Made by a program: the position numbers and the translations under genes. The notes beneath the pieces are model-generated. The model worked only from the letters and a program-made list of their open reading frames with translations. It ran no database searches and had not been told where the DNA came from. A stretch of DNA of 64,000 bases, taken from assembly GCA_021234155.1 (NCBI GenBank), contig JAJEKV010000002.1, positions 41,653,203 to 41,717,202 of the forward strand, given 5' to 3'. Of the stretch, positions 21,072 through 32,810 are shown piece after piece. How positions within the stretch are numbered: the first letter of the stretch is position 1; every line of letters starts with the position of its first letter. The stretch is from Isoetes taiwanensis (taxonomy: Eukaryota; Streptophyta; Lycopodiopsida; Isoetales; Isoetaceae).

Positions 21072-23508
21072 GCACTACCACCTTTCCCCGCAACAAGTGG
21101 TTTGATGATGAGTGTCGGGAGCTCAAACGCACACTCCGGCAAGTCACTGATCCCATCTCCCGCCCACAGGCCATCAGTCAATACCGCTCCTTTCTCAAGA
21201 ACAAGAAGGCCAGATACCTCGCAGAGCATCAGCAACAGATGTTTGGTCTTCGGACCGCACCCTGGACGATACGGAGAAGGGTCTTGAGCAAGCCTGCACA
21301 GCCCACATGGAACATCACCTCGGAGCAATGGGTACGATTACTTTGCAATGGTACATGCGACCCAGCTCGGGGCAGGCGCCGATCCCTCCACGATAGGCAT
21401 GGCTCGGGTTATCCACGAAGGGGATGTTATCATGGGCCTACAACGTCCTAGCTAATGGGAAGGCAGCAGATTTAGATGGCATGCGGTGTAACTTCAAATA
21501 GGGTTTGGGCCTCCACCGGTGCTGTCCTCCACGGCATTGTTCAATAAAGCATTGCGAGAAGGCTTCCCTCACGAATGGACCACTAGCGTAGTAGTGCCCA
21601 TATACAAAGCGGGGGACCCTCAATGCCCTACCAACTACCGTACTATTATGGTCAGCTCTCTTTTTGCAAAACTATTGGCTGGCATCCTTGAGCAACGGCT
21701 GACAATATGGGCAGAGGAAACGGAGGTGCGAGCTCTTACACAGGCAGTTTTCCGGCCCAGACATTCCACCATTGATCATATCTTCACTCTGCGCACATTG
21801 ATTGAGGATAGCGAGAATCGCCGCGAGAACACATGCTTGTTGTTTAGGCCGATTTTGCAAAAGCGTTCGACACAATACCCCGCAACAAGCTCGGGACAGA
21901 TTATGCGGTGGGGACCCCCGAACTTGCGAGAATGCGATTACATAGGTCGCGAGGCATGCTCAGCCGTATCACATCAAAGCAAAGACGTAATAATCGCAGC
22001 ATTGGAGTGCGTCAGGGTTGCCCCCTCTCCCCCACACTCTTTGGCCTATACATTGATCAGTTGGAAGATTGGCTCTCTGAGCATGGAGGCGCGGGCGCAC
22101 ATCTCATGCATCACACAATCCGGCAACTCATATATCCTGACGATGTCAACCTCATGGCCTATACTTCCGAGGACATGCAAAGATCACCGGATGCTCTTGA
22201 CACTTTCTCGCCAATTCACGGCATGCGAAGTTAACTTGGCCAAAACTAGGGTGTTTGCTAGTTGCATCGTCCCGTCGACCACGGCTTCCCACTTTCACTT
22301 ACCGGGCGGGAGGTAGAGGTGGCTCCGACCTACAAGTACTTGGGGATTGAGTTCTCAACTACCACCCATTGGGATCGCGCTATCGGGTTGCGGTCACGGC
22401 GGGTTGGAAAGCGCTATATGCCATGCGTAACAACAACCACAAGGCGAGTTGTGCGCAGGGGCCACCAAATACATTTGTTTCGGGCTTTGGTTGAGCCGGT
22501 CCTTTTGTATGGGGCAGAAGTGTGGGGTCCAGTGATATCCCTCAACACCGGAATGACCTCGGCGGTGCGAAGGCCTTCTTGGCACGGGCCCCGGGGTAAA
22601 GTCCACGCCCGCACCAGATCCTACTCCGAAACAAAGCTTTCTACCCCTTCACGGCCTTTGGAACACCATATCATTTACTTCCAAAAGGTGGTCGCTATGG
22701 CTGATACACGCTTGTCCCATCTTGCTTTGGCCATAGCGATGGGTCCCCAACGCCTGAAATCCTGCTGGAAAGACAAGCAAGCTCAGTGGTTCTCACGATG
22801 GGGCGCAGTCGCAGCAAAACGAATCGCGTCGTCGGGACAAAGAAAGATCGCGAGGCACTTAAACTGTACCTAGATGCTACTTTCCTTCGCGAAGCTCGGG
22901 ATGCGAGGCTCGGCGCGACGTTAAAGCTGGCCCACTATCAGCAGCAAGTCAATCCTAGGCTCAAAAGAGGCCCACACCAGTACTTGTACACCCAGCTGCC
23001 CATGAAGAAGCGCAGACTTATAGCTTCCATTCGCACGGGTGCACATTGCCTCCGCATTGAAACAGGGCGTTGGGCTCGGGAAGCACGAGAGCAAAGGCTT
23101 TGCCAGTGTTGCCACCAGGGCGCGATTGAGGATGAATGCCATACCCTCCAGATCTGCCCGGCATTTGCCCATATCCGAGAGAGATATATTCGACTACTAG
23201 TGCCTGGCCTGCCGTTGCATCCGTTATTGACTACGGCGTTAGTGGGTTTGTTGGGGTCATACCTCCAGGAGGTTATGGATGCACGGACTCGTTTGTGTCC
23301 TACGGGACGGTCTTGAACTGTCCTATGCAATTGTACAGTGTGCCAACATGCTTATTACTGCTAAGGTTTTTCCCTCGAAAACCCTTCGGGGCGGGGGTTT
23401 TTTAATCATGTCAGTAATACGCTTGCTGCTCTCTTTTTGTTTGGGTCCCATAGGCCAATTGGTCTCTGTGGACGCTAAAAAACCTATTCTATTCTATTCT
23501 ATTCTATT
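21072..23508 (+). mobile_element. LINE-B: non-L1 LINE, 5' truncated, (TATTC)n tail
   Basis: It starts within ORF2 (KWFDDECRELKRTLRQVTD). RT blocks follow: VVVPIYKAGDPQCPTNYRTI, then the A-motif FAKAFDT in another frame, GVRQGCPLSPTLFGLYIDQL, and LIYPDDVNLMAY (the usual A-D-D is here P-D-D). Then come PTYKYLGIEF and EPVLLYGAEVWG. The C-terminus has RRLIASIRTGAHCLRIETGR and a C-x2-C...H-x4-C zinc-binding part (LCQCCHQGAIEDECHTLQIC). The tail is CCTATTC repeats at 23483-23508. At least four frame changes. KYLG and YGAEVWG together with the simple-repeat tail point to an RTE/Jockey-like group instead of L1; the clade is not settled. Confidence 0.88.
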
Positions 23509-25976
23509 AGACAGGTACGTGATTGGTTGTTCTCTGGTTTTTAAGTTTCACTAATAAGTCAACAAGTGTTTTTGGCAATTTACCCAAGTACTTGTACATA
23601 ATTACAAAGCCAGGCTTTTCATCTTGTAGCAGAATGGTTGCTTTGAATTATCTAGAAAAGATGAAGACTGGTAATCTTCAAAAATGATATGGCAGATGAC
23701 TGTGTTCTTCAAGAAGCTCAAGGTCACGTTACTAAGTCGTATCATTGTTCTTCACTTGCTCTTTGTAAGAGGCGATTGATATTTGAAGAGTATTTGTTAT
23801 GCTTAGGCAGGTTGCTTCACTCGGTGGGTCTCTGCTTATCTGCAGAGATTTTATTCCTATCTTTGCACTTATACTTGTATTTGACTCTTTGATTAAATAC
23901 TGTCTGATGTCCTTCAACAAAAAGAAAGGGAAGAAGAAGAAAGGGGCATTAAGAGCCCTTACCTTTAGACTTACCTTCATTAAGAGAAGAAATGAAAACA
24001 TGGAAAAAAAGGTTTTATATAAATCATCCATCATGTTTGAACATGGAAGAGCATTGATAGCCGAAATAAAAGAACTGAAAGATTACGGGTAAAAATGTAG
24101 AGAGGGAGCCCGCTAAGAGAAGAGACTTGATTACTAGTAATTTGCGACTCACAGAGTTAGTATTTGTAATGTGAATTGTCTAATAAATTTTAAGGGGGTG
24201 GCTATCCATGATAAGATGTAGCAGCTGAATATCATAGTATTTCTAGAGACATGGGAATATGAGATGTCGGATGTTAGGTGAGATTGAAGGTTTGAAAGAG
24301 TAAAAAGCTTTTGGGAGGCTTAGCCTACTACATTAGATGATAATACATCAATTGAGTGTGCGCGCGATCAAGTCATGCTCATACAATCAATATATGTGGT
24401 TGCCTGTCAAAGACAAAAATTGCACATTTAGCAGTGCATTTCTTTTTTCATGAGTTGCTGGAGGAATACACAATTGTAAGGAACTCAATATTGGTGATCC
24501 ATTCATCCATCTTGAAATAGATGTTGCAATTTTGCAATTAGGGATAAATATTTCTAGTCGATAACTCCAGTAATAAAGTATGGATATTGGAGACTTAGAT
24601 AACATGTGACTATCTGCATATAAAATTGTATGGGAATGTACCTTGAATGGAATCAATTGCAAGAGTTCGCTAAACGATTTTGTGCTACATTGATCCTATC
24701 CTCGAGTTGAGCACCTAGGGTTTTTGCTGGAGATTGGGTCATGTTTTTCTTCATAACTTGAGCTGCTGGCCTACTATTTCAATGTTTCTTAGCTTGTAGA
24801 AAAAGCTCTGGGATTGCTACTTCATAGATATCGGGCTAAGAGTAATGACTTCCTGATAAATTTCAGCCCTTTTGGCGAAAATGGCTTCGAATTTTAAATT
24901 GCCTGCAAGATCTTTGGTGTCTAAGGGGCAAAATTGGCATTACATGTTAACCCCATGATTCTTAGCGAGGTTGTTATTTAGGAATATATCACAAACTTGA
25001 ATGAGATTTGCTCTTTTCAACAAGCCCTTAACGCAATTAATGGGGATATTGTCTTCAATCTAAGTGATTTTTCTGCATTGGCTTCCCAAATAAGACACGC
25101 ACTTTGACTGGTGGTGGTGCTACTATGACGCTTGCTATTAATCTAACAGAGGCCAAGCTTAATTGCTTCTTTTGAGGTCTTCAACTTATGCTAATATGGA
25201 GCGCTTTAGAGATTGGATAAATAACGACTTATCATTATCATCTTCTGGTGGTTGTGTCTCTTCTGTTGATGTGTTGATTCAAGTTGAGGGCAAAGGAGGC
25301 TCAATTGGAGTTTCAACTACAACCTGTGGAAGTTTTTTGCGAGACTAATATGTGGAACAGTGATGATTTTAGGGGCGAATTTTTGCAAATAAACGAAATT
25401 TTTGTGTTTTGAAAAAAAAAAGGGCACGATGGTGTAGTAGGTCCTGTTCATTAATTTTTTCTTTTTTTAGTCCAATTTCTTTGGAGGTCAGTTCCCATTC
25501 GTGCAATATTCGCCGATAGTCTTGAGTCCATGGAGGAATTTCTTTCTGATTTCCATTTGTTCGCCAGGTTAGAGATGCTTTCATTTCATAGCCATAGCAT
25601 GCCAATTCACGTTAACATTATTTTTTTCTATATCATTTTTGCAAATTTTCGACTGAAAGCATTTCTTGGACATTAATTTTATAGTTTTTGGGAATGCACT
25701 GGTCGAGGATGATCTGAGACTATTGTTTTGATTATCAGAGGAGACAATTTACTTAAATTTGTTTTGAGATTCAAGGCTTGTGTAGGTGAGAATTGTTATT
25801 TGGTTTTGAAATATCATAAAGTTCTGATTGCATGTTGTTTTTTTAATTTTTTGCAGGTCATCTCCCCAGCATATTGGTTGCAATCGAGTGTTGAAAGCTT
25901 ATATGTGATTCAAGTACCGAGTAATTAAATTATCTATTCTTTTACTCTTTATTATAGTAATGAACTATGGAGATGA
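23509..25976. other. Unassigned, mainly AT-rich DNA
   Basis: No recognised gene. Coding-like minus strand patches exist around 25605-25140 (for example KEIGLKKEKINEQDLLHH and STEETQPPEDDNDKSLF) and may be an old element or gene fragment, but no family is evident. Confidence 0.4.
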
Positions 25977-26297
25977 GGGTAAAAGCATGTTAGGGTGTAC
26001 CACTTTTGGAACCTGCAAAAGTACATACACTAGGTACTTCAGAACAGGGTACTTTCTCATTTTTCTTTTCATTAAAACTAGTACAAAAGTCCAAAATAAA
26101 AGTCAAGGACGTGTTAATATTTAAAGGTAAGATAAATATAATGCTATCTAAGCCCAAAATATATATAAAAGTTCTAAAATGTACCTTTTATTGACATATT
26201 ACACAGGTACCCAGTACCCAGTCCTGGGTACCTTTTTAGGTACTTTTTTAGTCACTAAATAATACTTTTTAAGGGACACCCTAACATGCTTTCACCC
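25977..26297. mobile_element. 321-bp MITE
   Basis: The ends are inverted: GGGTAAAAGCATGTTAGGGT on the left, and the reverse complement of the right end reads GGGTGAAAGCATGTTAGGGT. Similarity continues for a few more bases. A 4-bp ATGA is present on both sides (25973-25976 and 26298-26301) as a possible target duplication. The interior is AT-rich with several GGTAC-containing palindromes. No coding capacity. The superfamily is unknown. Confidence 0.78.
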
Positions 26298-27044
26298 ATG
26301 ACACTATTGCATTAGTAATTAACTATGGAGATGACACTACTGTCAAGCACCCTCCTGTTGCCTCACACTTTGCACTCCATAACCTGGTCTCTTTGAAACC
26401 AAGGTTGGTGGCCCTTGACATTATTCTGTAAGTGTCTTGTGCGAAATTGTATGGTGATAGGATCATTTAAGTCATTAACCTGAAATTCACCAATATCATA
26501 ATCTCTCCATCCGCCTTTGGCTGGCCTTATAGGGGTTAAGTTTGCATGTACAAGTTTTTGTATACTGTATATTAAGATTTGCAAAATACTATAAGGTTTG
26601 AGAGAATGTACTTAATGGTGTTAATTTTGTACGTGTATTGTAAATATATTTTTGGGGCTCTCGCTGCCCTACGTGACCCCCCGTGTGAATATGCACCCAA
26701 ACCAAAGGGGGTTTAAGGGGGATTTTAATTTAAATGTGTTAAATGCAATGGTTTATGTTAATAATGTTAATGGTAGTTGTGTGTTGATTGTTATATTAAA
26801 AAAAATTTTGGGCCCTTCGGGCCCTAACTAACGCAAACATAGATAAATGTTATGGGCCTAAATATTAATTACTAAAAATCACAATAACATCAAGACAAAC
26901 AAATTATTCCCATTGCAAACAACTATTACATTTTGTAATCTCAATTTCCTGCCAATTCAAAGAATTTGGAGCCTTATTCTAGCCCAGTATGCAGTATTTA
27001 ATGGTGAAACTATACACTAGTTCATTCCATAAGCAATTGTCATG
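26298..27044. other. Unassigned, with short hairpin
   Basis: AT-rich DNA. GGGCCC-TTC-GGGCCC (26810-26824) is a perfect short hairpin followed by TAACTAAC. A block at 26648-26709 recurs at 30944-30990. No supported gene. Confidence 0.5.
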
Positions 27045-27374
27045 CTAAACTGAAGTGTCCACTAGAGAGATAGTTGTGTCAACCACCACTAGAGAGATAG
27101 TTGTGTCAACCAAGCTGAGAAATGTGTACATCCCTATAAGAAGGGGGGCTTCCCACATCTTTGAAGCTGCATCTATCTTATAATCGTATCCGGGCACGCC
27201 AATCATCCTGTACTGGAATAAACTATCCACAGATGCCATGCTTAAATTGTTCAAGAGAAACAGAAGAAGAGCTACCTGAGTTCTTCCTTTCACCAAAGCA
27301 TATGCTCTAGACAGTGCCTCCACACCATAGCAGTCTTCTAATACAGATATTACAAGTGACAGATTGCACAACAA
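27045..27374 (-). pseudogene. Fragment of a plant multi-pass membrane protein gene
   Basis: A 109-codon frame with SLVISVLEDCYGVEALSRAY, ALVKGRTQVALLLFLLNN and a later hydrophobic segment (LLIGMYTFLSLVDTTISLVV). Plant families of unknown-function multi-pass membrane proteins share the pattern S-V-x-E-x-x-Y-G-x-x-A-x-x-x-x-x-x-L-x-K-G followed by membrane helices. The upstream exons are missing, so this is a fragment, possibly captured by an unseen element. A short repeat (CACTAGAGAGATAGTTGTGTCAACC type) occurs twice at its 3' end. Confidence 0.5.
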
Positions 27375-27729
27375 AGTTGCTGAAATGGGGCAACAATGCC
27401 CCTTCTTGCCTCAACCATCCAAGCGCAATTATGACGATGACATAATGAAGGCAAATTCTGAAATATCAGATTTCTGTAACATTCTTAAAACAATAATATT
27501 GATTGAGCAGTCCATGAAAGGTAACAGACAATAAGATAAAAAACTAACCAAAATGTGAGGTGATAGTTTCTTAAAACGAGAGCTGCATATATATAAAAAG
27601 AAAACAATGACTACAACATACCTCCTCTTCAGTCAAATTGGCTTCCATAACTTAATGAAATGCCATCAGTAGGCAAGCGGGCAGTTCTCATGATCATTTC
27701 CAACGCTGCCTTTGTATAGTTTTAGTTTT

Positions 27730-27890
27730 CCACTTGCTTTAGTTCATCTAAGGATATACTCTAGATGGAAAGAGAAGGGTCTATGCCAGCTGAAGGACAT
27801 TTGGTCAGAAGAAAGGGGAAAATGGAAAGCTTGGTCGTCAATCAAGCACGAAAACTTTCTGCCACTGGAGGCCGGAAACAAGCAAGGAGG
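27730..27890 (+). mobile_element. Small L1-like LINE ORF2 fragment
   Basis: The reading HLRIYSRWKEKGLCQLKDIW resembles HPRIYRKWMEKDIISLGDLW of LINE-F (34287 onward), the region just before the RVT zinc-binding domain. Nothing else of the LINE is adjacent. Confidence 0.6.
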
Positions 27891-28089
27891 TGAGACAGGG
27901 CCACCATAGCTCCGCGCCTTACCTTAGCCAGAGCTTCGAACACGGATTTACAAGTAAGTACAAGGCATGTTTAAAAAGGATCAACATACCAAGGCACATT
28001 TTTTCGCCCTTGCAAACTGCCTGCATGCTGCTGTCCATGTTAAATTCCTGTGCATGTTAGATTCATGCTTCAATGCTTTTGCAACAATA

Positions 28090-28692
28090 CTCTTTGATGG
28101 AGCAAGCAACTAAATCGGCGATTTCCGCAATATCAAATCTTTCAGCCATAGCCTTCATCACTGCAGCACACAATTTCTGGCTACGAAATCCAGAGCAAGC
28201 AATATATGGCATCCTGCCACAGATTTAACGAACAAGACAACAATGTATGGAATTTCACTTCGACCCATTTTAGATGCCGCGCTTCTCATCTGCCCATCCC
28301 TTAGCATAACCTCTAGCAACAGCTAAAGGAAATCCTTGTTTTGGCTGCCCATTGCCGCTTATGAAAGATAAAGCATCAGAAAGGGCCCGGATCCCTTTCA
28401 ATGCTTCAGTTGCTGCTGGTGCGGCTGTACATGATCCTGAGATCAACCCTGAGCCGTTGGTATTCAAACACATGCAGAGATGTTCTACTATTGCAAGTGA
28501 CTTTGCTTGACCAACAATCTGGGTCATCACCTGACTTTCTGCTTTTGCAGCACTGTTTAAACCTCCACTTGCATCATCCATCTTTTGAATCTCATTAGCA
28601 ACATGCACAAGCAGTTGCCCAACACAAGCAGTTGATTCATATAACACCCGTCCCGATGGGTCGTTTTGGTAGGTCACTGCCTGCAGCGTCAA
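28090..28692 (-). pseudogene. Two-exon 3' fragment of an unrecognised host gene
   Basis: Upstream piece 28692-28270: an alpha-helical, Ala-rich sequence (STACVGQLLVHVANEIQKMD, VGQAKSLAIVEHLCMCLNTN, ATEALKGIRALSDALSFISG). Downstream piece after a GTGGCAG acceptor at about 28214: RMPYIACSGFRSQKLCAAVM ... IADLVACSIKEYC, ending in a TGA near 28071. The helical repeats suggest an armadillo/HEAT-like region, but no family is identified. No upstream exons were found in the window. Confidence 0.45.
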
Positions 28693-30599
28693 ACAGAATG
28701 TAACGGATGAAATAAAATGAAAATATGCTTCTCTGATTTACCTGAGGATATAGGCGTAAAAGTGCAACACTATGATGCAAATAAGCACTGTCCATTTTTT
28801 AGCACCGACATCCATCATTTTGCATAACACGCTTAGTCCGTGTACACAAAATCATCTTTTAGATAAGAAAACCCTAGAAAACCCTAGAGATGGTTCACGT
28901 TTTGTTTTTCATGAGAAAAGGGCTTTCATTATAAGCCCTTGGATCTTTTTGAATTAACAGAGGGCTTCTTTGTAAGCCGTCTGATCTTAACCATTGAGGA
29001 GGATGAAACAAAAATTGCACAAATTGCATGCAAAAACTTGGTGCACTCTAGATGTACTGATTAGTATGTCTCGTGCAATACACCCATGAAATCATATGAA
29101 AACCATGTAAAACAGCGTATAAAATCACAAAAAAAACCCCCTGTTATAATGCTACATATTCATACTGTATTCAAAATGAATTTTATTAAGTTTGAATATT
29201 TGCTTTGGACCAGGTCAAAAACATATGCATGTTTCTGTTTCACATGCTGCATAAGAAATCCAGAAAAATTTCTCTGAAGCAGTGAAATTAGTAGAGCTAT
29301 CAGACTTCTATTGAGCCTTGGAGGAGATATGAATCGGCCGTGTAAAGCTTTCCAAGATGGCAGTGGAGCCACTTCCGAAAACTGTTCATGGGCTTTGCTA
29401 TGATTTTATTTCAAATGATAGGTTAAAAACATTGTCTAGGTATTCTTATCAAATTAAATAGTTACATTTGTTTTGTGGAGACTTAATAAACCTTGTCTAG
29501 GTATACTCGAAACTGTTTCGATATACTTCAATAAGTTCACCTTTTTTTTTTTTTTTTTTTTTTTTTTCAAATAAGTTCACCTTGTCTAGATAGTCCACGT
29601 TATGTCTTCGAAATTTGCCTTTTGGTTTGGTACTCACATTTAATAAATTCAAATAACGTTAATTTTGTTACATTTGGTGTGTTCGAAATAACACACCTTT
29701 TAAATTTGTATTTTATGGTACCTTTTAATTTGTATTTTATGGTACATCAAAGTTAGATGCCTTGATATAATAATACTTGCCTTATAGAAATTTCGCATTC
29801 GAGCATTATATAAATCCATTAAAAATAAAAAATTATCGCCATCTACATTATGTAAACCTTGCAATGGGTTAAACATATCGCCTTGTAAAAATTTATTAGT
29901 CCTAAAATAATCGCCAATATAAATATAACCAGAAGGCTATACAAGGTCACTAAAATCATCACTGGTGTGGAAGGATACACTTCAAGCATTGGGTACAACG
30001 TAGTTGAAATTGATCATGATTTGCACAAGAAATGTATTGATAACTTGATGTCGTTTAGTGTGTTTGCCCACTAGTCTAGATCATTTCTTGATTCTAGGAA
30101 GCTTAGCTAGTGGTTAACTCGCCATCTTTGAAGAATGACCTAAGCTCACACGTTCAACGACTTGTGTAAGGTTGGTGAAGAAGGACCTACTTCAGCCATA
30201 ATGGGGGCAGGACGCATCTAGGTGTGTTGTAGATTATCCCATAATTTACGACTTTCCACGAATTAAAATTATCCTATGCCCCCTTTATATATACACTTGG
30301 GAAAGCATATGTACATATATTGCTTGCCATATTTTTGCCATATTTCTATAACCCATTTGCCGTGGACCACTTCCCTGTGCTTGCTCCATATCAATCCATC
30401 CCTTCTCAAGATAGATCATCTGTAATCATCCAAGATACGCTCCTTTTCAATCCATCCCTTCTCGAGATGGATCACCCGCGACCATTGATAACCTGAAAGT
30501 TTCACAATCCCGTACAATCCGACAACACTGTTATAGATATCCGTGTACTTCTAAAGTACGTTATTGTCTTTTGTATCTCCAAGGTACAACTTGATGGTA
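28693..30599. other. Unassigned AT-rich DNA with a poly(T) insertion
   Basis: No supported gene. It contains the poly(T) insertion at 29530-29581, three CCTTGTCTAG(G/A)TA words (29433, 29494, 29580) and a near-duplicate of about 60 bp with the shared core CAATCCATCCCTTCTC at roughly 30391 and 30459. Confidence 0.5.
29530..29581 (-). repeat. Poly(A)-only retro-insertion with target duplication
   Basis: AATAAGTTCACC at 29530-29541 is repeated at 29570-29581. Between them are 26 T followed by CA, that is TG then 26 A on the minus strand. This is the expected footprint of LINE-driven target-primed reverse transcription that copied only a tail. Confidence 0.75.
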
Positions 30600-30961
30600 T
30601 CACCACGATCCTTTGATAATTTTTAAAAAGAACTCGATGTTATTCTTCTCATTCTTCAAAAAGCTGAAAGAATCATCAACATATTGCATTATAGTTAATT
30701 GAGTCATATTATCAGGAAGCCTTAAACCTCAATATTTTCAACCTGCTGGTGATGCTGAATTACTCTTGTTAGCATTTCAGCAACAATTATAAAAAGGTAA
30801 GGGGCTAAGGGGCAACCCTGTCTAACTCCATTGTTCAATGAGAAGAATCTGCTTGGAGAGCCATTGATTATAATCGAAGACTGAGATCTTAAGTTAAGGC
30901 CCATGATCGAGGAATAAAGGAAAGATATGCCCATCCAAGAGCTCTCGATGCCCAGAGTCAC
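30600..30961 (-). mobile_element. LINE RT fragment
   Basis: Minus strand frame 30961-30722 contains NNGVRQGCPLAPYLFIIVAE, the conserved RT block before the active site. It is followed in another frame by MQYVDDSFSFLKNEKNN, the Y/F-x-D-D box. Both flanks of the RT are absent. L1-like. Confidence 0.8.
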
Positions 30962-31363
30962 CCCACGTGTGAATATGCACCTAAACCAACAGATGCGCTC
31001 AACGCACTCAAATTCGACATTGATGCATGTTGAGCATGATCTAAAGAATTCTTGAAGCTCTTGTGTACTCCTCAGTTGGATTTATAGAGATTTGACTAAA
31101 AAAACACGTTCTTATATTATTTTATGTACCTTGAATGATCTTATGATGTCTTTGGAGGACTGATTACCTTCTACATAACCCTATTATGATTTGTATTACC
31201 TTCTCTTCAATGAAAATTGCCTACCAAGTTTTCCAAACCATCTCTAATATGATTTCTATTGTTTTGCCACTTCAAAAAATTCGACAGTAAAATATCCTTG
31301 TTCCAAATCCCTTTTTGACTAGTTGACATCTGTCCTTGCATCCATTAGCACCTGTGGGTCAAA

Positions 31364-31364
<1 letters not shown>
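30962..31364. other. Unassigned AT-rich DNA
   Basis: No frame or repeat of note apart from the GTGTGAATATGCACC block shared with 26680. Confidence 0.5.

Positions 31365-31440
<76 letters not shown>
31365..31440 (+). repeat. (TAA)23 microsatellite and A run
   Basis: Uninterrupted TAA units 31365-31433, then A to 31440. It directly precedes a LINE 3' fragment. Confidence 0.97.
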
Positions 31441-32810
31441 CAGTGTCTCCGCCCCCCGAGGATGGGGGCTTGGCCATTCTGGATTTGGCGTTGCATAGTA
31501 AGGTGTTGGTCTCCAAGTTTGTTTGGAGGACTCTGCAGGATGGAGCATCTGTTGTTGAAGTCTCTTCGCCATTGTGCGGCGTTTGGGAAGCCGTCTGTGC
31601 ATGTGGAATTGCCCTGGGCACTGTTGTATGGTCTCCGGCCTTTCCCACATGCATCCCCTTTTCTCACGGGGGTGTTGCGGGCTTGGGATCATGTGCATGT
31701 GCTCTTCCAGCTAGATTATGCCTCAGTTTATCACTACTCTTCTCCTTTCTTGTGGGTTTCTCTACCCCCCCAAGCACTTGCCCTTGGGCGCCATCACGCA
31801 TGCTTTCGACGCTAGGTCCCGTTGGAGGCGAGCTGCTGTGCTCACCTTGGAGGATCGGTATTGGGGTGGTCAACTAGCTTCGTGGGAGTTCTTTCGAGCT
31901 CGCTTTTCCTGAGGGGCGATGGACCTGCTATCACGGGAATAAGTGGCGGGGAGTATTCCGCTACATATACCTATAGTCCCTCAGGATGATGTGGTGGTGC
32001 AGGTTTGGAAGGTTCATTCGGATGTTGTGTCTTCTTGTTTTGTGCGGTCTTGTTACCGAGTGTTGGCTATTCATGACACTCGCCCCTTTCGGCAAGTGGT
32101 ACCGCAAGCCTCGGGTTCTCGATGGCTTCGGTTTGGGCGTGGACATGGAGCTCACTCCCCCCCCCCCTCCCCCGTGTTAGGGTGCTTCGCGGCAAGTGGT
32201 GCACCGCATGTATCGGTGAATGCCCTTGTGAGTCGGGCTTAGGCGGGTGTAAGCCCTCTCTGCCCTTGTTGTGGCCTTCATCGTTGAGGCTGTGGAGCAT
32301 TATGCGGTTTTTATGCCCTCACTTGCGAGGCTGCACGGGATTGGGTCGTGGCTCTGTTTGGTGAGATTGACTAGCCGCCATTCTTGCTGCTTCATGTGTA
32401 TCCTGGTGCTTGGCCGCTCTTGCGCCCGCCAAAGAAGCCTTGCATCCGTGTGTGGCTTGGTTGGTGTGGTTGATTTGGAAGCGGCGGCGGTTGTGGATCT
32501 TTCGGGATTGCAGACCCTCTGACCTCTCGATTCCTCGACTTCAGTACAAGCTATTTCAAAGCTTTCTGGTGTTCCCGGGATTAGTAGAGCGGAAGTTTGT
32601 CATTTGGCGGGACTTCTTGGGTGTTGTAGATGGTGATGGTCGGTTTGTACAGCATTAGAGTTGCAGTTTTTCTGTGAGTTTGTTGTGGAGTGTCGAGGTA
32701 TCGCTGTCTCTTTGGGGCAGTTCTCCTTCTTCCTCACTTGCTTTGTAACATTACTATTCTTTTAATATATTGATGACACAGTTCTTCAAAAAAAAAAAAC
32801 AAAAAAAAAC
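31441..32810 (+). mobile_element. LINE-E: GC-rich LINE 3' part with poly(A)
   Basis: Opens with PPEDGGLAILDLALHSKVLV, the standard motif after the RT thumb. Then, in shifting frames, come GIPLHIPIVPQDDVVVQVWK and a zinc-binding-like part (PCCGLH). It ends in an A-rich tail at about 32788-32810. Numerous frame changes. The GC content and the position in the protein (it begins about where LINE-H stops) suggest the same LINE lineage as LINE-H. Confidence 0.75.

Noticed and set aside
26810-26831. GGGCCC-TTC-GGGCCC followed by CTAA as a Helitron 3' end
   Set aside because: CTAA is only 3 nt after the hairpin and is followed by C, not T; no 5' partner found.
28868-28888. AAACCCTAGAAAACCCTAGAG as interstitial telomere repeat
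   Set aside because: Only two imperfect units, and the telomere unit is AAACCCT without the inserted bases.
31336-31815. Frame of Asn/Lys and long Tyr or Ile runs near 31.4 kb
   Set aside because: Translation of the (TAA)n microsatellite.
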